Positions 10,124-22,095 of a stretch of DNA of 48,110 nucleotides are shown in pieces. The notes under the pieces are model-generated. The model had not been told where the DNA came from and searched no databases. It saw nothing but the letters and a program-made list of their open reading frames with translations. The stretch's first letter is position 1; every line of letters begins with the position of its first letter. The stretch is from positions 1-48,110 of the forward strand of contig NW_020312194.1 in the NCBI RefSeq assembly GCF_002999335.1. The letters run 5' to 3'. The translations under genes were made by a program, and so were the position numbers. This stretch comes from Cyclospora cayetanensis. Taxonomy: Eukaryota > Apicomplexa > Conoidasida > Eucoccidiorida > Eimeriidae.

Positions 10124-13100
10124 ATGCGTTTTCTGCTGCTCTTGATTTTATTATGCAGGGAGCCTCAACCTGCCGTTGCAGCCACCGCTGTCTTGCGAAG
10201 GTCGTCGTCTCCCGTTCCCCCTTTGCGAGCGGCTCCCCTCTTTGCCTCAGCCCCCCCTCCTCCCGCCAGTGTTACGGCGTCTGCTTCGGGGGCAGCAACG
10301 GCAGCCGCTCTTGCAAATGCTACTTTTGCCAGAGCTGAGCAGGCGGCCCCTCAAGCGGCTACCACATCTGCGGCTCACGCCACCCCTCCTGCTCGTCTGC
10401 TGGGCAGCGACTTCTCCGTCGGCAGCAGAACGCCTAGTTTCCTTTTCTGCGGTGCGAAGGGTCTCCTATCACGCCGCCCTCATGAGAAAGGCCCCCCCTT
10501 TACCCTCGTCGCTGCCTCACGACGGAAGAGCTCTGAGGCTCACCAGCAGGCGCAGCAGAAGCAGCAGGACGACAGATACAGAATGCTGCTGCTAAGTGAA
10601 GGCACAGCGCAACAGCGAGAGGAGCTGTGGAGGGAGCTGCAGCAGCTGCGGCGGCAGAAACTCAGCACGACAGGCCTTGTCGGCATGGAAAGTGGCTCCC
10701 TAACTGCGGCAGCAGCAGTGGAAGGCGAGGCAGCAACCACTGCAGCAGGAAGCATGCAGCGCATCGCTGGATACGACATAGAGGATGCAGATTTCGCCGC
10801 TGCACTGCCTCCAGGGCTGCCGCCGCTCCCGCCGGAGGCCATCCTGCAACAGCAGCAGCAACAGGAGCAGCAGGAGCAGCAAATGCAGCAGCAGCGGCAG
10901 CTCGAACAACAGAAGGTGATCGAAGAGCTACGCAAAAGGCAGATGCAGCATGTCGTCCCCAGAGGAATGCTCCCGAAGCTCACCATTGAGCAACTCAGTG
11001 AGTGCCGATGCTGCTCAGTCTGCATGGGCTCCCGCTGCCTCCTGTGCCACACGTAGCTGGCGTCGAGCTAGCTCGACCAAGCAGTTCAACTTTCGCTTCG
11101 CCTTTGAAACGAGAGGGCTAGAAGCAGAAAGCGCTGCCAGTCCCTCCTAATTGAGGCCTTCCTCTCCGGCGCGTGTGCCAGTCTCCGCGCGCACAGGGAA
11201 CCCCTGTTTTGTGCTAGCCGTCTCCGAGGCAGCGTCCTTCTCTAGTTGGCTAGATGCGCTCAGACTAGCAACACGGCCTCTCTAGCTGCGCACCTCTCTC
11301 TCCACCCTGCTCCGCGCGCGTGGCTAGCTAGGTAGCGGCCAGACTGACCCCCTCCCTCCCCCCTGCGGGGACCCGCTAGCCAGTTGGGTAGAGGATGGCG
11401 AGCGCTACTTGGGTGTTTCACTCTGTGTTCGTGTTTGTGCTGCTGCTCCTTAGTGCTCGCGGCAGAGAAGAGGGTGCTTCCCCACCCGCATCTACGCTTG
11501 ATGATTGCGGGAAGTGCTTTCGTTGTTACGCGGGAGGCCTTAGGTCCCCTCTGTCTCCCCACTGAGAAGTTCATAGTTCCTGCTCTTGGAGCCAGCCCTT
11601 TGGCGTCTCGAGGAGCAGCGCAAGAGACGGCAGGAGACGTGCTAGAGGCTGCGACGGAGGCTCCCTTTGTCGGAGTGCCGATAGCCGATTGGGAAACGTT
11701 CCCTTGGCCACATTATCTTGAGGGGCTGCATCTCGGGGAAGAAGTCAGACATTCCTAAATGCGCGGCGCTGACAGCGTTTTGCCCGTGCTGCTGTTGCTT
11801 CCCTGTTGCTTCTTCTAGCGCTAGCGGCTCACCTTTGGGTGTCTTGGAAGGCGGCTCCTGAGCAAGCAGCTGCTTCTGCTGGGGAGATGTCGTGTTCGTC
11901 CTCCCCCTCCCTTTGCCGCTGTTTCGTGACCCCTTCCTAAATCAGCTTCCCTTCTAGCCCAACAACATTCAAGTGTGGAGTGTATGTCCAGATGGAAGCG
12001 CTGCGTCATGAGCGAGACCTCGTGGAGAAGGAGCTGCCAGCCCTCGCCAAGCGGCTCAAGGAGCTAGGTAAAGCTTTTTGAAAATTTGCATTCACGCAAA
12101 ACATGATTTTCTTGCCCTTTGTAGCACCCCCTTCTTCTCCCTGCTCTGTTTCTGCCTCCCTTTGCGGCTCCCTTTCCGCAGCGTGCGTTGCCTTACTGGC
12201 TTTGCCTGCTGCTGTCTTGCCCTTCTGCGTCTCTCGCCTGCCGCTCTCTCTGATCTCTGCGCATGCAATTTTAGAGGCCTCTTCTTTGTGGTCACACGTT
12301 TTGAAGCGCCTGTCACTCGCGTGTGTCTTTCTTCGGGGGTGTCCTCCTTTTGGCAGATTTTGATTGGCAGCTAGGAGCCAGCACAGTGTCTCGAATCGAG
12401 AGGGAGCTAACAGAATTCCGTCTCCTTCTGAAGGCCCTCCCAGTGTACTTGGTGCGTCTTCCGATCTCCCCGCGGGTGCCTCCTCTTGGCAGGCTTTTGA
12501 GGTTTTTTTCCTTGTGCTACGTCGAGAGACGAGGACAAACCTCTAAGTTCCTCTGCTGGTTGCACCCGCCTTTTCCTTTTGCCCCCCTTCTCACCCCCTA
12601 CCTATCTACCCCGCATCAAAAAATTAGCGAAGCTGAAATATTAGCAGTGCTTTGCTTGCTCCGCGATACCTTCGAGGGTGCAAAAAAAATCCAAAAATCG
12701 GCATGGCGGGAGGCTTGCATACAGGCTTCACATGCGGTGGCGCAGGCTGCAACTGCTTCCACCTCAACCTGTGCGCATGCAGGCATCCAAGCCCTCCCCA
12801 AAAGCTGCTTTCAGAGGGCCTCCCGTGTACTTTGTCGTCCCTAGTGGTGTCTCCCAAGAAGGCACCACCACCACCACGCAGGGGAATGAGCCTCAGTATC
12901 CTCCCGAGACAGCGGCCTTCCGCCTAGGAGCTGCATGCAGCGCGTTGCGGCAAAGAGGGAGATTCCTCTACTTGCCAGGGGCCTTAGAGAGACTCGAAAC
13001 AGAGGGTCAGATGCCGCTGTATGCCATTGTGGCGCTGCAGCAGTCCAGAGCAGGCTTCGACGGCGTGCAGCAAATGCAGCAGCAAATGCAGCAGCAAGTG

Positions 13101-15910
13101 CAGCAGCGAGCCGGTCTGGGGGATGAGGGAATGCAAGAAATGGAATCTGTAAAGGAGACGAAGCAAAGGCAGCGACTGCCGCCAGACATGCTGGAGCTGC
13201 AGCGCAGGCTGCACAACAAGCAGCAAGAGAAAGAGGAGGAGCAGCAGCAGCCTCCTGGACACGTCGTGCAGCAGGGTGCGACTGCTGCTGAGGCGGAGAT
13301 GGAAGCGGCAGCTGCTGCCATTGAGGAAGGCGCTGCGCTGGAGGCCTCACGGCAGGTTCCTAGCCTTGTTCCCTTTGGTGAAGGCGTTCGTACACCCCGA
13401 ACTGCAGCGACAGTGACTGGAGGAAGTGCTGACTCGGAGAGAGACGCCCTCATTTCGGATTTCGACTTTGGAGCGGCTGAAGAGACATCCGACTGTTTTG
13501 TAGGCCCTTCGCTGCCTGCAGTGGTGCTGCTGTCTGCTTCTCCTGCTGCTGCTGTTGCCTTTGTGGCTGCGACTTTCCTCGCCTTCGTTCTACACCCTGG
13601 GGGTTGGAAACTCTAGAAATTGGCAAGCGCAGTTGTTGCCTATTCTCAGCTCCCCACGCCGCCACACCCAGTGAAGCGCCGCATCGGCCTCAGACAGCGG
13701 CTGCAGCAGCAGCAGAAGGAGCACCCTCTTCAGTATCCGTTTCCAATGCACTCGAGGCGACAAACAGAAGGCGGATATCAGTATGTCTTCGACCTCTGGT
13801 CGTGGGACGATGTGATAGAAGCCTTGCAGTATTTCAACGTGAGTCGTGAACCTCCCTGGTGTTGTAAAGTCGCCAGCGTCAAAGAGATCCGAGAAGCGGC
13901 ACTGTCTTGTGCGCTGGACGCCTTCTGCTGCCGCCTCTGCCTGCTTACCCACCATTCACAGTCTGCCGCACAGCAGTGGCGAGGCGTATATATGGGTGCC
14001 TGCACTTCCTCGGGCTGTCTGTACACCGCAGGACTTGTACGATCCAGTGGCGAAGGCGCTAAACAGGGCCGTCACTTTCAACGAGCTGCCGGCAGACTGG
14101 AAAATTCCCGGTAGGAGTTCGGCTGCCTCTTAAGGCCAGCTGCCTCCTGTCATTCGGATTTAGCCCCCAAAATTTCTCCTCCTGTGGTTCAGAACGCCAT
14201 GTAGCGTGGTAGTCTCTACTCGCTGTGCCTTGCTCTCTTCACCCCCGCATCTCTCTGCTGCCGCTGCATTCTCCGCGGTCGTGCAGAGCCGGTTGCTGTT
14301 GTGTGCCTCCTTTACTTCCTTATCCCAGATCTTCTCTTCCCCACCATACATATATGTATATATCTAGCTTTACAGTTCTTCCTTTCTAATGTTAGCTTGC
14401 CTGTGTAGCGTCCCTGCGTTGCTGAGCCTCTCTGCATTCTCTGCTTTGCTGCTGCTGCGCTGCCCCCTGAATGAGCTCGGCATTCTGCATGAAGGGCTTG
14501 CCTAAAGCGCCTAGTGTCTTCTATGGCGCATGTCTCAATGTGCATGCTCTCTGTCGCTCTCCGCATGTGTCTGCCTCTTCTTGGTTGTGTGCTGGTTGAA
14601 GGAGAGAATGTCACCTCTTTGCAAAGCCCGTGGCGGACAGAGCAGCAGCAGCAAGAACAGGCAGAAGAAGCAAACCTGTGGCCTGCCCAGTGGTGGGGAA
14701 TGCCCCTTGGTCTGTACGTACACCAGATCAGGCAGGGTGATGTAGATGCGCGCTTCCATCCCCGGAGGCGGCCAGTTCTGGACCGCCTGGGGTTCAGGTG
14801 GGAAGGAACCGAAAAGTATCTTAACTTCACGTGGATGAAGCTCCTCAAAGGAGTCAAGTGGTATGTTCGCTGCACACTGGTGCGGGCGTGACAGGCTTCT
14901 GTGCGCTTTGCCCAGCGTTCCCGAGGGGCCGTAACCCTAGCCTCTTGGTGCAGGAGTAGCACTTTGCATGCAGGCGAATTGCAAGAGGGCGAGCCGTAGA
15001 TTGAGCTGCATGCGCGCACATGTGTATATGTCTGGGTATGTGAGAACAATAACGTATGTGTGAATGTGCATGAATACATGGAGGCATGCGTGGAGGCATG
15101 TGCGCTCGGTACTGCAGGTGGATGTTTTTTAGACAACATCCTATTGTTCAGTTGGGCCGAGATGCCGTAATTCCTCCTTCCTGTTTGGTTGCGGATGTAT
15201 GCAAGCCGGAGGAAGTTCAGGTAAGACAGAGAGAAGATTTTTGCCGATCTGCCCACTCGGCTGCTGCTATTAAGGCAGCCTGCTACCCAGTTGACTCGAC
15301 GCCTCACTGTGTGGCGCTTGCTCTCGCCAACTGTACCGATCATTCACTCTTGACATGCGCAGCCCGCCACCTCCCCCGCGGCGTCCCCTGTCTTTACTAC
15401 CTACTACCTGCGCGCACATGCGTTCTGTCTACGTTTCTAGCATTCGCTAAGCAGCCTCTCGTGGTGTCTCGCCTTTGCTCATACGCAAATGCTCTGGCCT
15501 GTACCCCGTTCGACTCACGCCCGGCTGAAGCCCCTTCACAATCGTCTCTCCCTCTCTGTTCGCCCCCCATTAGGAGTTCCTGTCTGCCTCGCTGCTTTCC
15601 CACTATACCTCTAGCGCACTCTAGCTAGCCACCACCCCTTTCTCTCCACCCCAAGCCGCCTCGCCTCGCATGCTGCGCCTCTCAGGGCCTTTGCATCGGG
15701 GAGATAGTTTACCAGGCACGCCTCCAAGAACCCGTCCTGTATCACCACTACCCTCAGCGGTACGAGCTCTTTAGGCAGTTTGGTCTAGCCATTCTCCCCG
15801 CCGAGCGACTCATCCTCTCCTACCCAAAAGTCGAGACAGACAAGGAGGAACTGGCGCCGAGGGGGTTCACGCTTAAGGAACTCCCCGAGGCGATCCGAGA
15901 AGAATACTGA
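10124..15910 (+). CDS. Secreted/organellar protein with four helicase-associated (HA)-like repeats
   Basis: Ten exons: 10124-10997, 11454-11743, 11974-12067, 12357-12451, 12783-13355, 13650-13838, 14032-14110, 14602-14860, 15118-15220, 15686-15910. Lengths and phases give one frame of 926 aa; the 13355/13650 and 14602 borders are the least sure. ATG 10124 was chosen because it puts a signal peptide (MRFLLLLILL... to AVA) at the N-terminus; in-frame ATG 10055 is the alternative. A long Ala/Ser/Arg-rich leader follows, as in apicoplast-targeted proteins, then a Gln-rich coil (about residues 244-270). Four degenerate repeats follow (about 320-425, 430-545, 685-805, 805-885), each with F/W-x-VP, a W/Y-P turn, LG-x-x-V/C (HLGEE, RLGAA, PLGLYV, CIGEIV), a basic helix and, at the end, R-x-x-L-x-x-L/F-G/D-F/L (LKELDFDW, LDRLGFRW, FRQFGLAI). 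This resembles the HA domain (PF03457) repeats expanded in stramenopiles. No helicase motif is present. Molecular role unknown; plastid location is inferred. Confidence 0.75.
10853..10905 (+). repeat. CAG-rich (polyglutamine) tract in exon 1
   Basis: CAG/CAA codons give a run of seven Gln followed by Glu/Gln and Met/Gln alternation. Similar shorter CAG tracts occur at 10550-10570, 13060-13105 and 13690-13720 in the same gene. Such homopolymer-forming CAG repeats in exons are characteristic of Eimeria-type genomes. Confidence 0.9.
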
Positions 15911-16415
15911 ACACGGGGGAGGCCCCTTGGATTACACCCAAGAAGGTTCCTCCAGGAGTTCTCTCTAAGCGCGCGGCAGCATGGAAGCCTCGGCAGTGCC
16001 TTGGCGAATTGCGCCGGCGCGCTGTGTGTAGGGGGACGTGGGGAGGCTTCTTGTTGGAGGGCATTGGCCTCTCGTGGGTGGTTCTGCACAAGTGGCGGTG
16101 TCTGTGCATCCTATGCTTGTGTCAAAAGCATCCGCCAACTCATGGTACTGGCGACCGCCTTGTGCGGAAGTCGAATCAAGACACCTGCTGCAAATTAAGG
16201 CTCGCTGCCATCGAGAGCGCTGCCTGCCTGCGTTTCAGGAGGTGGTGGGTCGGGGGGACAGGGGAGGAGAGGGAATGTGGGGCTGTTCCGTGGGAGGCGA
16301 GACATGCAAGCTGGAAGTGAGGCACAGAGAGGGCAGACGATACGCATACATTGTGGGGTCAGGCTGCCACTTTGGTGGCTAGGATAGCGTCGCTTTTGCC
16401 GTTTTTTGCAGCTGC
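15911..16415. other. Convergent intergenic region
   Basis: About 500 bases between the stop of the HA-repeat gene (+) and the stop of PGDH (-), holding both 3' ends. GC-rich open frames are present but have no recognisable content. Confidence 0.7.
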
Positions 16416-19400
16416 CTAGAGGAAGCGCACTTGCCCCAGTGTACACGGCGTCGCAAACACCATGGCCTCTCTAACGTACTGTAGCTGCCTAATGCTCTCC
16501 AACAAGTTCTCGTCTACGGCGCTGTCTATGTGAAATATACACATGCCTAAAACTTCCTGAGGAACGCCAGAAGCACCCCCCTGAGACACATTCGGCCCTT
16601 GAGGGCTTGCTGTCTCTAAAGGCCTATCGAGGAGATCCTCCTGCGATGCTCTGTCCACCCACCGGCGCCCTAAGTGGCAATTCGCAACATTAATCCCGGC
16701 AGAACTTATGATCGAGAGGATGGATGACAAGACGCCTGGCCTATCCCTGAGGACACGTTTGTTACACACACACATACAAATAAGTATACAAATAAACACA
16801 CAAACAAATAAACGCACAAAAACACATACAAATAAACATACAAACACACAAACAAATAAACATACAAGCACACATACGAATAAACATACAAGCACACATA
16901 CAAGAACGCAGGGACACACACATACAAATAAACATACAAACACACATACAAATAAACATACAAACACACATACAAAAACACACACACATACACACGTTCA
17001 AACATACATAATCCCCTAGCTGTGTGCGCCTTACACGTGGAGGGTATAAAACATATAAATCGGCCGATAATGATGTGGCGGAAGGCCAAAGTCTGCCCCC
17101 GGCAGGCTGTCTCCTGTGCTGTCAAGGTCTCCCTCTTTTGCTGCACCGGCCATAGATGCCGGCGAGAAAGACGTTTCCAAGGGAGTTGTCGCCTCCGAAT
17201 GAACGGGAGTCGCAGCGTTGATTTGCGGCATGCAGAAAGCGATAGGCATGCCTTTAAAGCTTCGCAGGATGAGGGTGCCCTCATTGGTGGAGCAGCCTCC
17301 TAGCGAGGCGCTCTCGTCGCTGGAGTGTACAGTAACCTCAAAGAACACGTTGCTTCGCGAGCCGTAGGCTGCACAGCATGGGGGGCAAGCACACAGCTTG
17401 TCTTGACAGACAGAGCGATAGAGGTAGCGAGGGAGCAGCGGCAGCGATACGGCTGCACGCGATGCAGCTGGTCAGGTACATGCGAAGAGGGAAAGAAAAA
17501 GAGAGGCACAAGAAAGGGGGAAAAGGTGAACACAGACACAGCACGCACGGGGTGGCCATGCTCGGTGACGCACACGGAAGCACAAGCAGATGAGAGACGA
17601 GCAGTCAAGGAAATCCGAGGAATGCATACAGCGCAAGTGGAAAATACATACGCATGTGCATGCCTAGATGCACATAGATATATATATATATATATATGAA
17701 GACGGAGTTATGGGGGAGGGGGGCGTGTGGTGGGTGAGGGTGGAGGTAGTGGAGGTGTATAGACACCGCGAGGCCCGCGGCAGCACTGGACACATAGCGT
17801 GAAGAAGACGTAAGAGGGAAAAGCGGGATGCAATCGATTTGGCTATAGGGAATTTTCCTAACCCTTGGATACAGAGAGTTTGATCTTGTGTGCAGCAGCC
17901 AACTGCCGCACGTTCACGAAGTTGACACGATGCTCGCAATGTGGAGCTAAGGCACCCTGGAGGGAGCAGGTAGACACGCAGAACGGCAGGGTAGTATGCA
18001 ATGCAACATCGTGGAGGATTCCATACATACATACGTATGTATATATGGAGCGGTAGCAAGGAGATACAAACGAACAACGGTGCACGCAGAGGCCCTGGTG
18101 GGAGCTGGATCGCAGAGATGATCAGCGATTCATGGAAAGACAGCCGATTTATTTAAAAATCGGTGCGACTCTTGAAAGGCAATAGACTCCATACTTTCTT
18201 ACTTGAGTTACAGCAAGGAGGAGGACGTCAAGTTGCTCGTTTTCAATATCGCCAAAGACCTTGAGATGAAGGCCCTCCATGGGGTGCTTGAGTAGCTGGC
18301 TACTGAGTCTGCCTGCATGCACGAAAAGAGCTTGCGCAAAAAGGCATATTGAGGCATCATGCAACAAGGTACATATTGAGGTTTGCAACGAATCCGATCG
18401 AGGCAGCCCACAACCAGGCATACTGAGGTTCGAAGTCATGAAACGGCAAGTCAGCCTCCTGAAAACGCCAGCAACGGCGCCTAGAGGAAGCACTCCCTAT
18501 TTGGATACTTTGCGCGGGTTAAGAAGCATTTGTGGCATACACTTGTTTGAATTACGCATGCAAAAACGCTCGAAGAGATCGCCCCCTCGAGAGATATATA
18601 CAGACACAAATACACAAAAGCGGAGACTCCACAGACGGATCCAGGGCATCTGTCTGTACACCCGAGGCCTGCACCAATTCTCTTGACGACACGCTGTCCC
18701 TTGGCGCGCACACTCTGTCTCCGTGCCCAAGTTATAATAGCTAGTTATACTAACCGAGGATCTCTGCGTGATTCAGATACTTGGCCATCTTTGGCATTTC
18801 ACTTGGGCGGATGCTCTGAATCGCAAAGACGCATGTATAGATACATGCATTCATCTACATGCACGCATGTTTTGCACACATGCCTTTGTAGGCCTCCCGC
18901 TGCTGAGTTTGCAGAGCGAGGCTCGCTGTTTCCCACGCTGACTGTGGCTGCGTTGCGGCAGCAGCAGCAGAACTGCACAGAGTGGTGTACGGGGAGGAGA
19001 AGGGCCGCTTTCTGCTACAATCGGGCATTATCCGCACAGGCACCAGGAGTGCCGCCTGAGGACACAAACGACTTCGGCTTACGGGCAGGTTGACAGCCGA
19101 CTTGGGGAGTTCGCCTAAGAGTATGTGTTTTACTTGCTGAGCTACATCTAGCGAGACGTTGATTTGCGCCTCTCTGGTGCTGGCACCTGAGGAGGAAGAA
19201 GACTTGAACACACGGCCGGCAAGGGGTTGGGGAAAGGCTAGGAAGGAGAGGAAGACACGGCATGCACAGAACCGCAAGAGAGTGTCCTTAACAGTGCTTA
19301 TAGCGAGGGGAGAGGCAACAATCGTGAAAAGCAGAAACACTGCGCATAACGGAACCCGCCACTGGGGGGACCACGGCAGCAAGCGTGAGGGGTGGAAAAC

Positions 19401-22095
19401 ATTTCTCGACGCACTGGATGCAAAAGCGAGCAAGGGAAAAGGAGGGGGTAAAATGACCACACAGCGAAACAAAAAAACAGTTTAGAAATGCGAGCACGCA
19501 GAGAGACAGAAACAGACAGACAGACACAGATAGACACACATACACATGTCACAAGCGATGTATAGAGAGAGTGGCAGCGTACCAATATGCGGAGTAAGGA
19601 TCAGATTTACACCCTTTTCTTTTGCAACTAAAAGGGGGTTATCAGGAGAGAACGCTCGTTCGTTGCAGAACACGTCCAAAGCGGCGCCTCCCAAGCGACC
19701 CTCTGTCAATGCCTTAGCCACTGCCGCTTCATCGACTACGCCTCCTGTAGCAGCATGGCTCGCAATTTTGACAGATGCGAATCGACTCGGCCGCTTACTG
19801 CTGACGAATCGCTTGAGAAGAAAACACCGTGCCGGAATCCTCTTCTGCTAGCTACAGGGCTAACTAGCTAGCTAGCTAGCTAACAGGCTTGGCACCCAGG
19901 TCCCAGGCAGTGCCTTGGGAGAGGGGAATCTAAGTGGCTAGCTGGAGAAGATGAATCCCCCCTCTAGAAATGGCTAGCTGGAGAAGATGAATCCCCCCTC
20001 TAGAACTGGCTAGCTCGGCTTTCGGCGGACCGCGTCGATATACGACGGACAGTGCGCTTCAGAAGATCTTCGCTGTCTAGCGTTGCAAGCGTGCGAGTGA
20101 AGTCGAGACAGCTGGGCTGCGGGGAGCTGACCTCTGCTCGTGTTGATAAGAAGCGCGTGAGGTCGCATGAGGGCAAGTGTCTCTGCTCGAATGAGGTTGC
20201 GGGTGCTCGGTATGAGAGGTACATGCAGCGTTACGATGTCACCTGAAGAACGAGCACCCCACGGAAAAAGGAAAATCGCGTTCCTGCTAGCCACGCAGCA
20301 GAAATACCTGCAAGCCGCGAGAAGCGAAGCGACACCAGGCCAGCACAGAGTGGGCGCAGGAGAGTGAAGTTTTGAGTTTTTGGCGTAAAAATGCTAAACA
20401 ACGCACTGTTTTTGAGGAGATCCTCGAGGCTGACGATGGTTACCCCCAGTGCCTGAGCCTTGGCCTGGTTTACGAATGGATCGTATGCTAATACCTCCAT
20501 TTCCATGCTCTTGCAGATGAGCGCTATGTAAGACCCCACCTACGTGCACCACACACACCCTATGCAGTCGGCATGCATGCCATGAACAAGCGAAAAATGT
20601 CGGTATACGCATGGACAGCGCAGCACAGGACAGACACACAAGAGACCCCTTTGCTACTAGCGCGCAAATTACAATCTCGGTATCCCCAAGTTAAAGCTCC
20701 AGACTGAGGCACCCTCTGCGGCGAGGCAGGCGTTCGGTGCAGGTATGCTCATTGTGTGCTCTACTGCTGGCTATTTTACTAGCTGTATTGCTAGTTGCAG
20801 TGTTTGTCGTATCGCTACCTGTGTGTATTGCTACCTTTATGTATTGCTACCTTTATGTATTGCTACCTTTACGTATTGCCACCTGTATGTACCTGTCCAA
20901 TTCCAACGATACCAATGGTCTTGCCATGCACCTGAGATCCTTGAAATTTGCTGCGTTCCCAATGGCCTTGTGAGACGGATTTGTCTGCGAGGGTGACTTT
21001 GCGGGAGAGCGCCATCATGAGGGTGAGTGCTAGCTCTGCCGCCGCAATGCTGCGAACGCAGCAGTGCAACATGCAAGGGGATACGAACGATTCAAGCAGG
21101 AGCTCCAGCTGCGAGGGCAGGGAAGGAGGTGTGAGTGCAGTAGGAAGCAGGAGGCAGGGCTAGAAGGTAGCAGTCGCAAGGAAGCAGAAAACCTAAAGTC
21201 ATCCTGGTGAAAAAGAGGCAGACGATGCGCGAAGCAGCGCCTTCTGAATGCTAGGGTGTACAGTTTACGTGTTTCCTTGCGGAGAGTTCACGACATAGAT
21301 GCCTCGGGCAGTAGCGGCCTCTAAACAGATGTTGTCGACCCCTACCCCAGCCCTTCCTGCAGTCCACGCACACTAAGCATGCAGCTGCAAATATTTTTTG
21401 AAAAACGACGCAGCCACTGCATTGAAGCACACGCCTAGCACTGCCCCTGCCGGCTCCTGTCTTGTATCGCCCCCCTTCGCCAGCTGTGTGTATCCGCGCC
21501 AGCCACAAGTGCCTGGCCTTACCAATGACTTTCAGCTTCGATCCTAATCGAATGAGCGTCTCAGTGACGCTTGTAGCGCTGCGGACGATAAGTGCGTCGT
21601 AGGCGGCTGAAGCCGCACATGCAAGAGCGAATAGGACTCACAGTCTGGAGCTCTTGAGACATCAGAAGCCACTGGCACAGGGGAGCTCCTGCTTAGGGGA
21701 GCGAAGACAGGGAGCAGCTGACGGGGCACAAGGCAACTGAGGGGAAGAAAGCCGCTCAGAAGACACCGAGGAGGCTGAGAAAACCGAGCGAGGCGAAAGA
21801 AGCTGAGACGGGAGGGAAGGGGCTGTATTTTAGAGTCAGGATACGGCTGAATCACGGAGGGGACCTTTAGATACTACCGTCAAAGCAGCGTGCCGCTGCT
21901 TCAACTAGACGGCAGAAAATCACAAAAGTGGACCTCTTCCCATCTGGCTGGATGGGAAACATATTCTGCCTACGGATAATGTGCTGAAGCTCTTCGGCCG
22001 TGATGGAAGCTCTCGAGTCTACGCTGGCAATTTCTTCAAGTATCTGGATGCCCGCAGGGTCCACACCGTCAACGGCCAGAACACGAGGCCTCTCC
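16416..22095 (-). CDS. D-3-phosphoglycerate dehydrogenase, type I (5' exon not found)
   Basis: Oxidises 3-phosphoglycerate to 3-phosphohydroxypyruvate with NAD, the first step of the phosphorylated serine pathway. Thirteen exons on the complement join in phase: 22095-21974, 21606-21523, 21356-21269, 21049-20893, 20539-20407, 20242-20132, 19744-19583, 19186-19083, 18815-18755, 18312-18203, 17956-17863, 17368-17035, 16746-16416 (about 629 aa). The N-terminal substrate-binding part reads [20 protein letters not shown] and [12 protein letters not shown]. The nucleotide site is GIVGIGQVG (GxGxxG). Catalytic residues are visible: Arg in NTSRGG, Glu in CNERAF, His in LTPHIGAST. The intervening (ASB) domain follows ([14 protein letters not shown]), then an ACT domain ([23 protein letters not shown]). 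The ACT domain carries an inserted loop of about 35 residues, and a Ser/Pro-rich linker precedes it. Length exceeds bacterial enzymes (about 410-530 aa). The start codon lies on an unidentified exon that ends in phase 2. Confidence 0.93.
16765..17005. repeat. ACATACAAATAAAC minisatellite in last PGDH intron
   Basis: Imperfect units of about 12-16 bases (ACATACAAATAAAC and variants) fill most of the 288-base intron between the last two PGDH exons. Open frames on both strands here are repeat artefacts. Confidence 0.9.
17678..17698. repeat. (TA)n microsatellite in a PGDH intron
   Basis: A short run of alternating TA in the 494-base intron between exons 17863-17956 and 17035-17368. Confidence 0.9.
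19859..20014. repeat. CTAG tract and 36-bp tandem duplication in a PGDH intron
   Basis: (CTAG)n occurs at 19860-19885. A 36-base unit (beginning TGGCTAGCTGGAGAAG) is then repeated exactly except for the last base at 19935-19970 and 19971-20006, with a partial third copy to 20014. All lie in the intron between exons 19583-19744 and 20132-20242. Confidence 0.9.
20824..20890. repeat. 16-bp tandem repeat in a PGDH intron
   Basis: About four copies of TATTGCTACCTTTATG, increasingly diverged, directly next to the splice donor of exon 20893-21049. Confidence 0.85.

Noticed and set aside
10540..11052. Cys/Ser-rich minus-strand open frame
   Set aside because: Antisense of the CAG/GCA-rich exon 1 of the HA-repeat gene; CTG/TGC repeats give Cys/Leu/Ala runs in opposite frames.
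12454..12468. Second adapter-like string (TCTTCCGATCT)
   Set aside because: Only 11 bases match and the preceding base order differs (GCGTCTTCC, not GCTCTTCC); it directly follows a well-supported splice donor and is most likely chance.
14312..15343. 343-codon minus-strand open frame
   Set aside because: Antisense to three well-supported exons of the HA-repeat gene (14602-14860, 15118-15220 and phases around them); no recognisable motif.
16765..17005. CRISPR-like array
   Set aside because: Regular short units, but there are no unique spacers and the setting is an intron of a eukaryotic gene.
16706..17284. Long Cys/Val/Tyr-rich minus-strand frames and a His/Thr/Asn-rich plus-strand frame
   Set aside because: Translations of the intronic minisatellite; they contradict the in-phase PGDH splice at 17035/16746.
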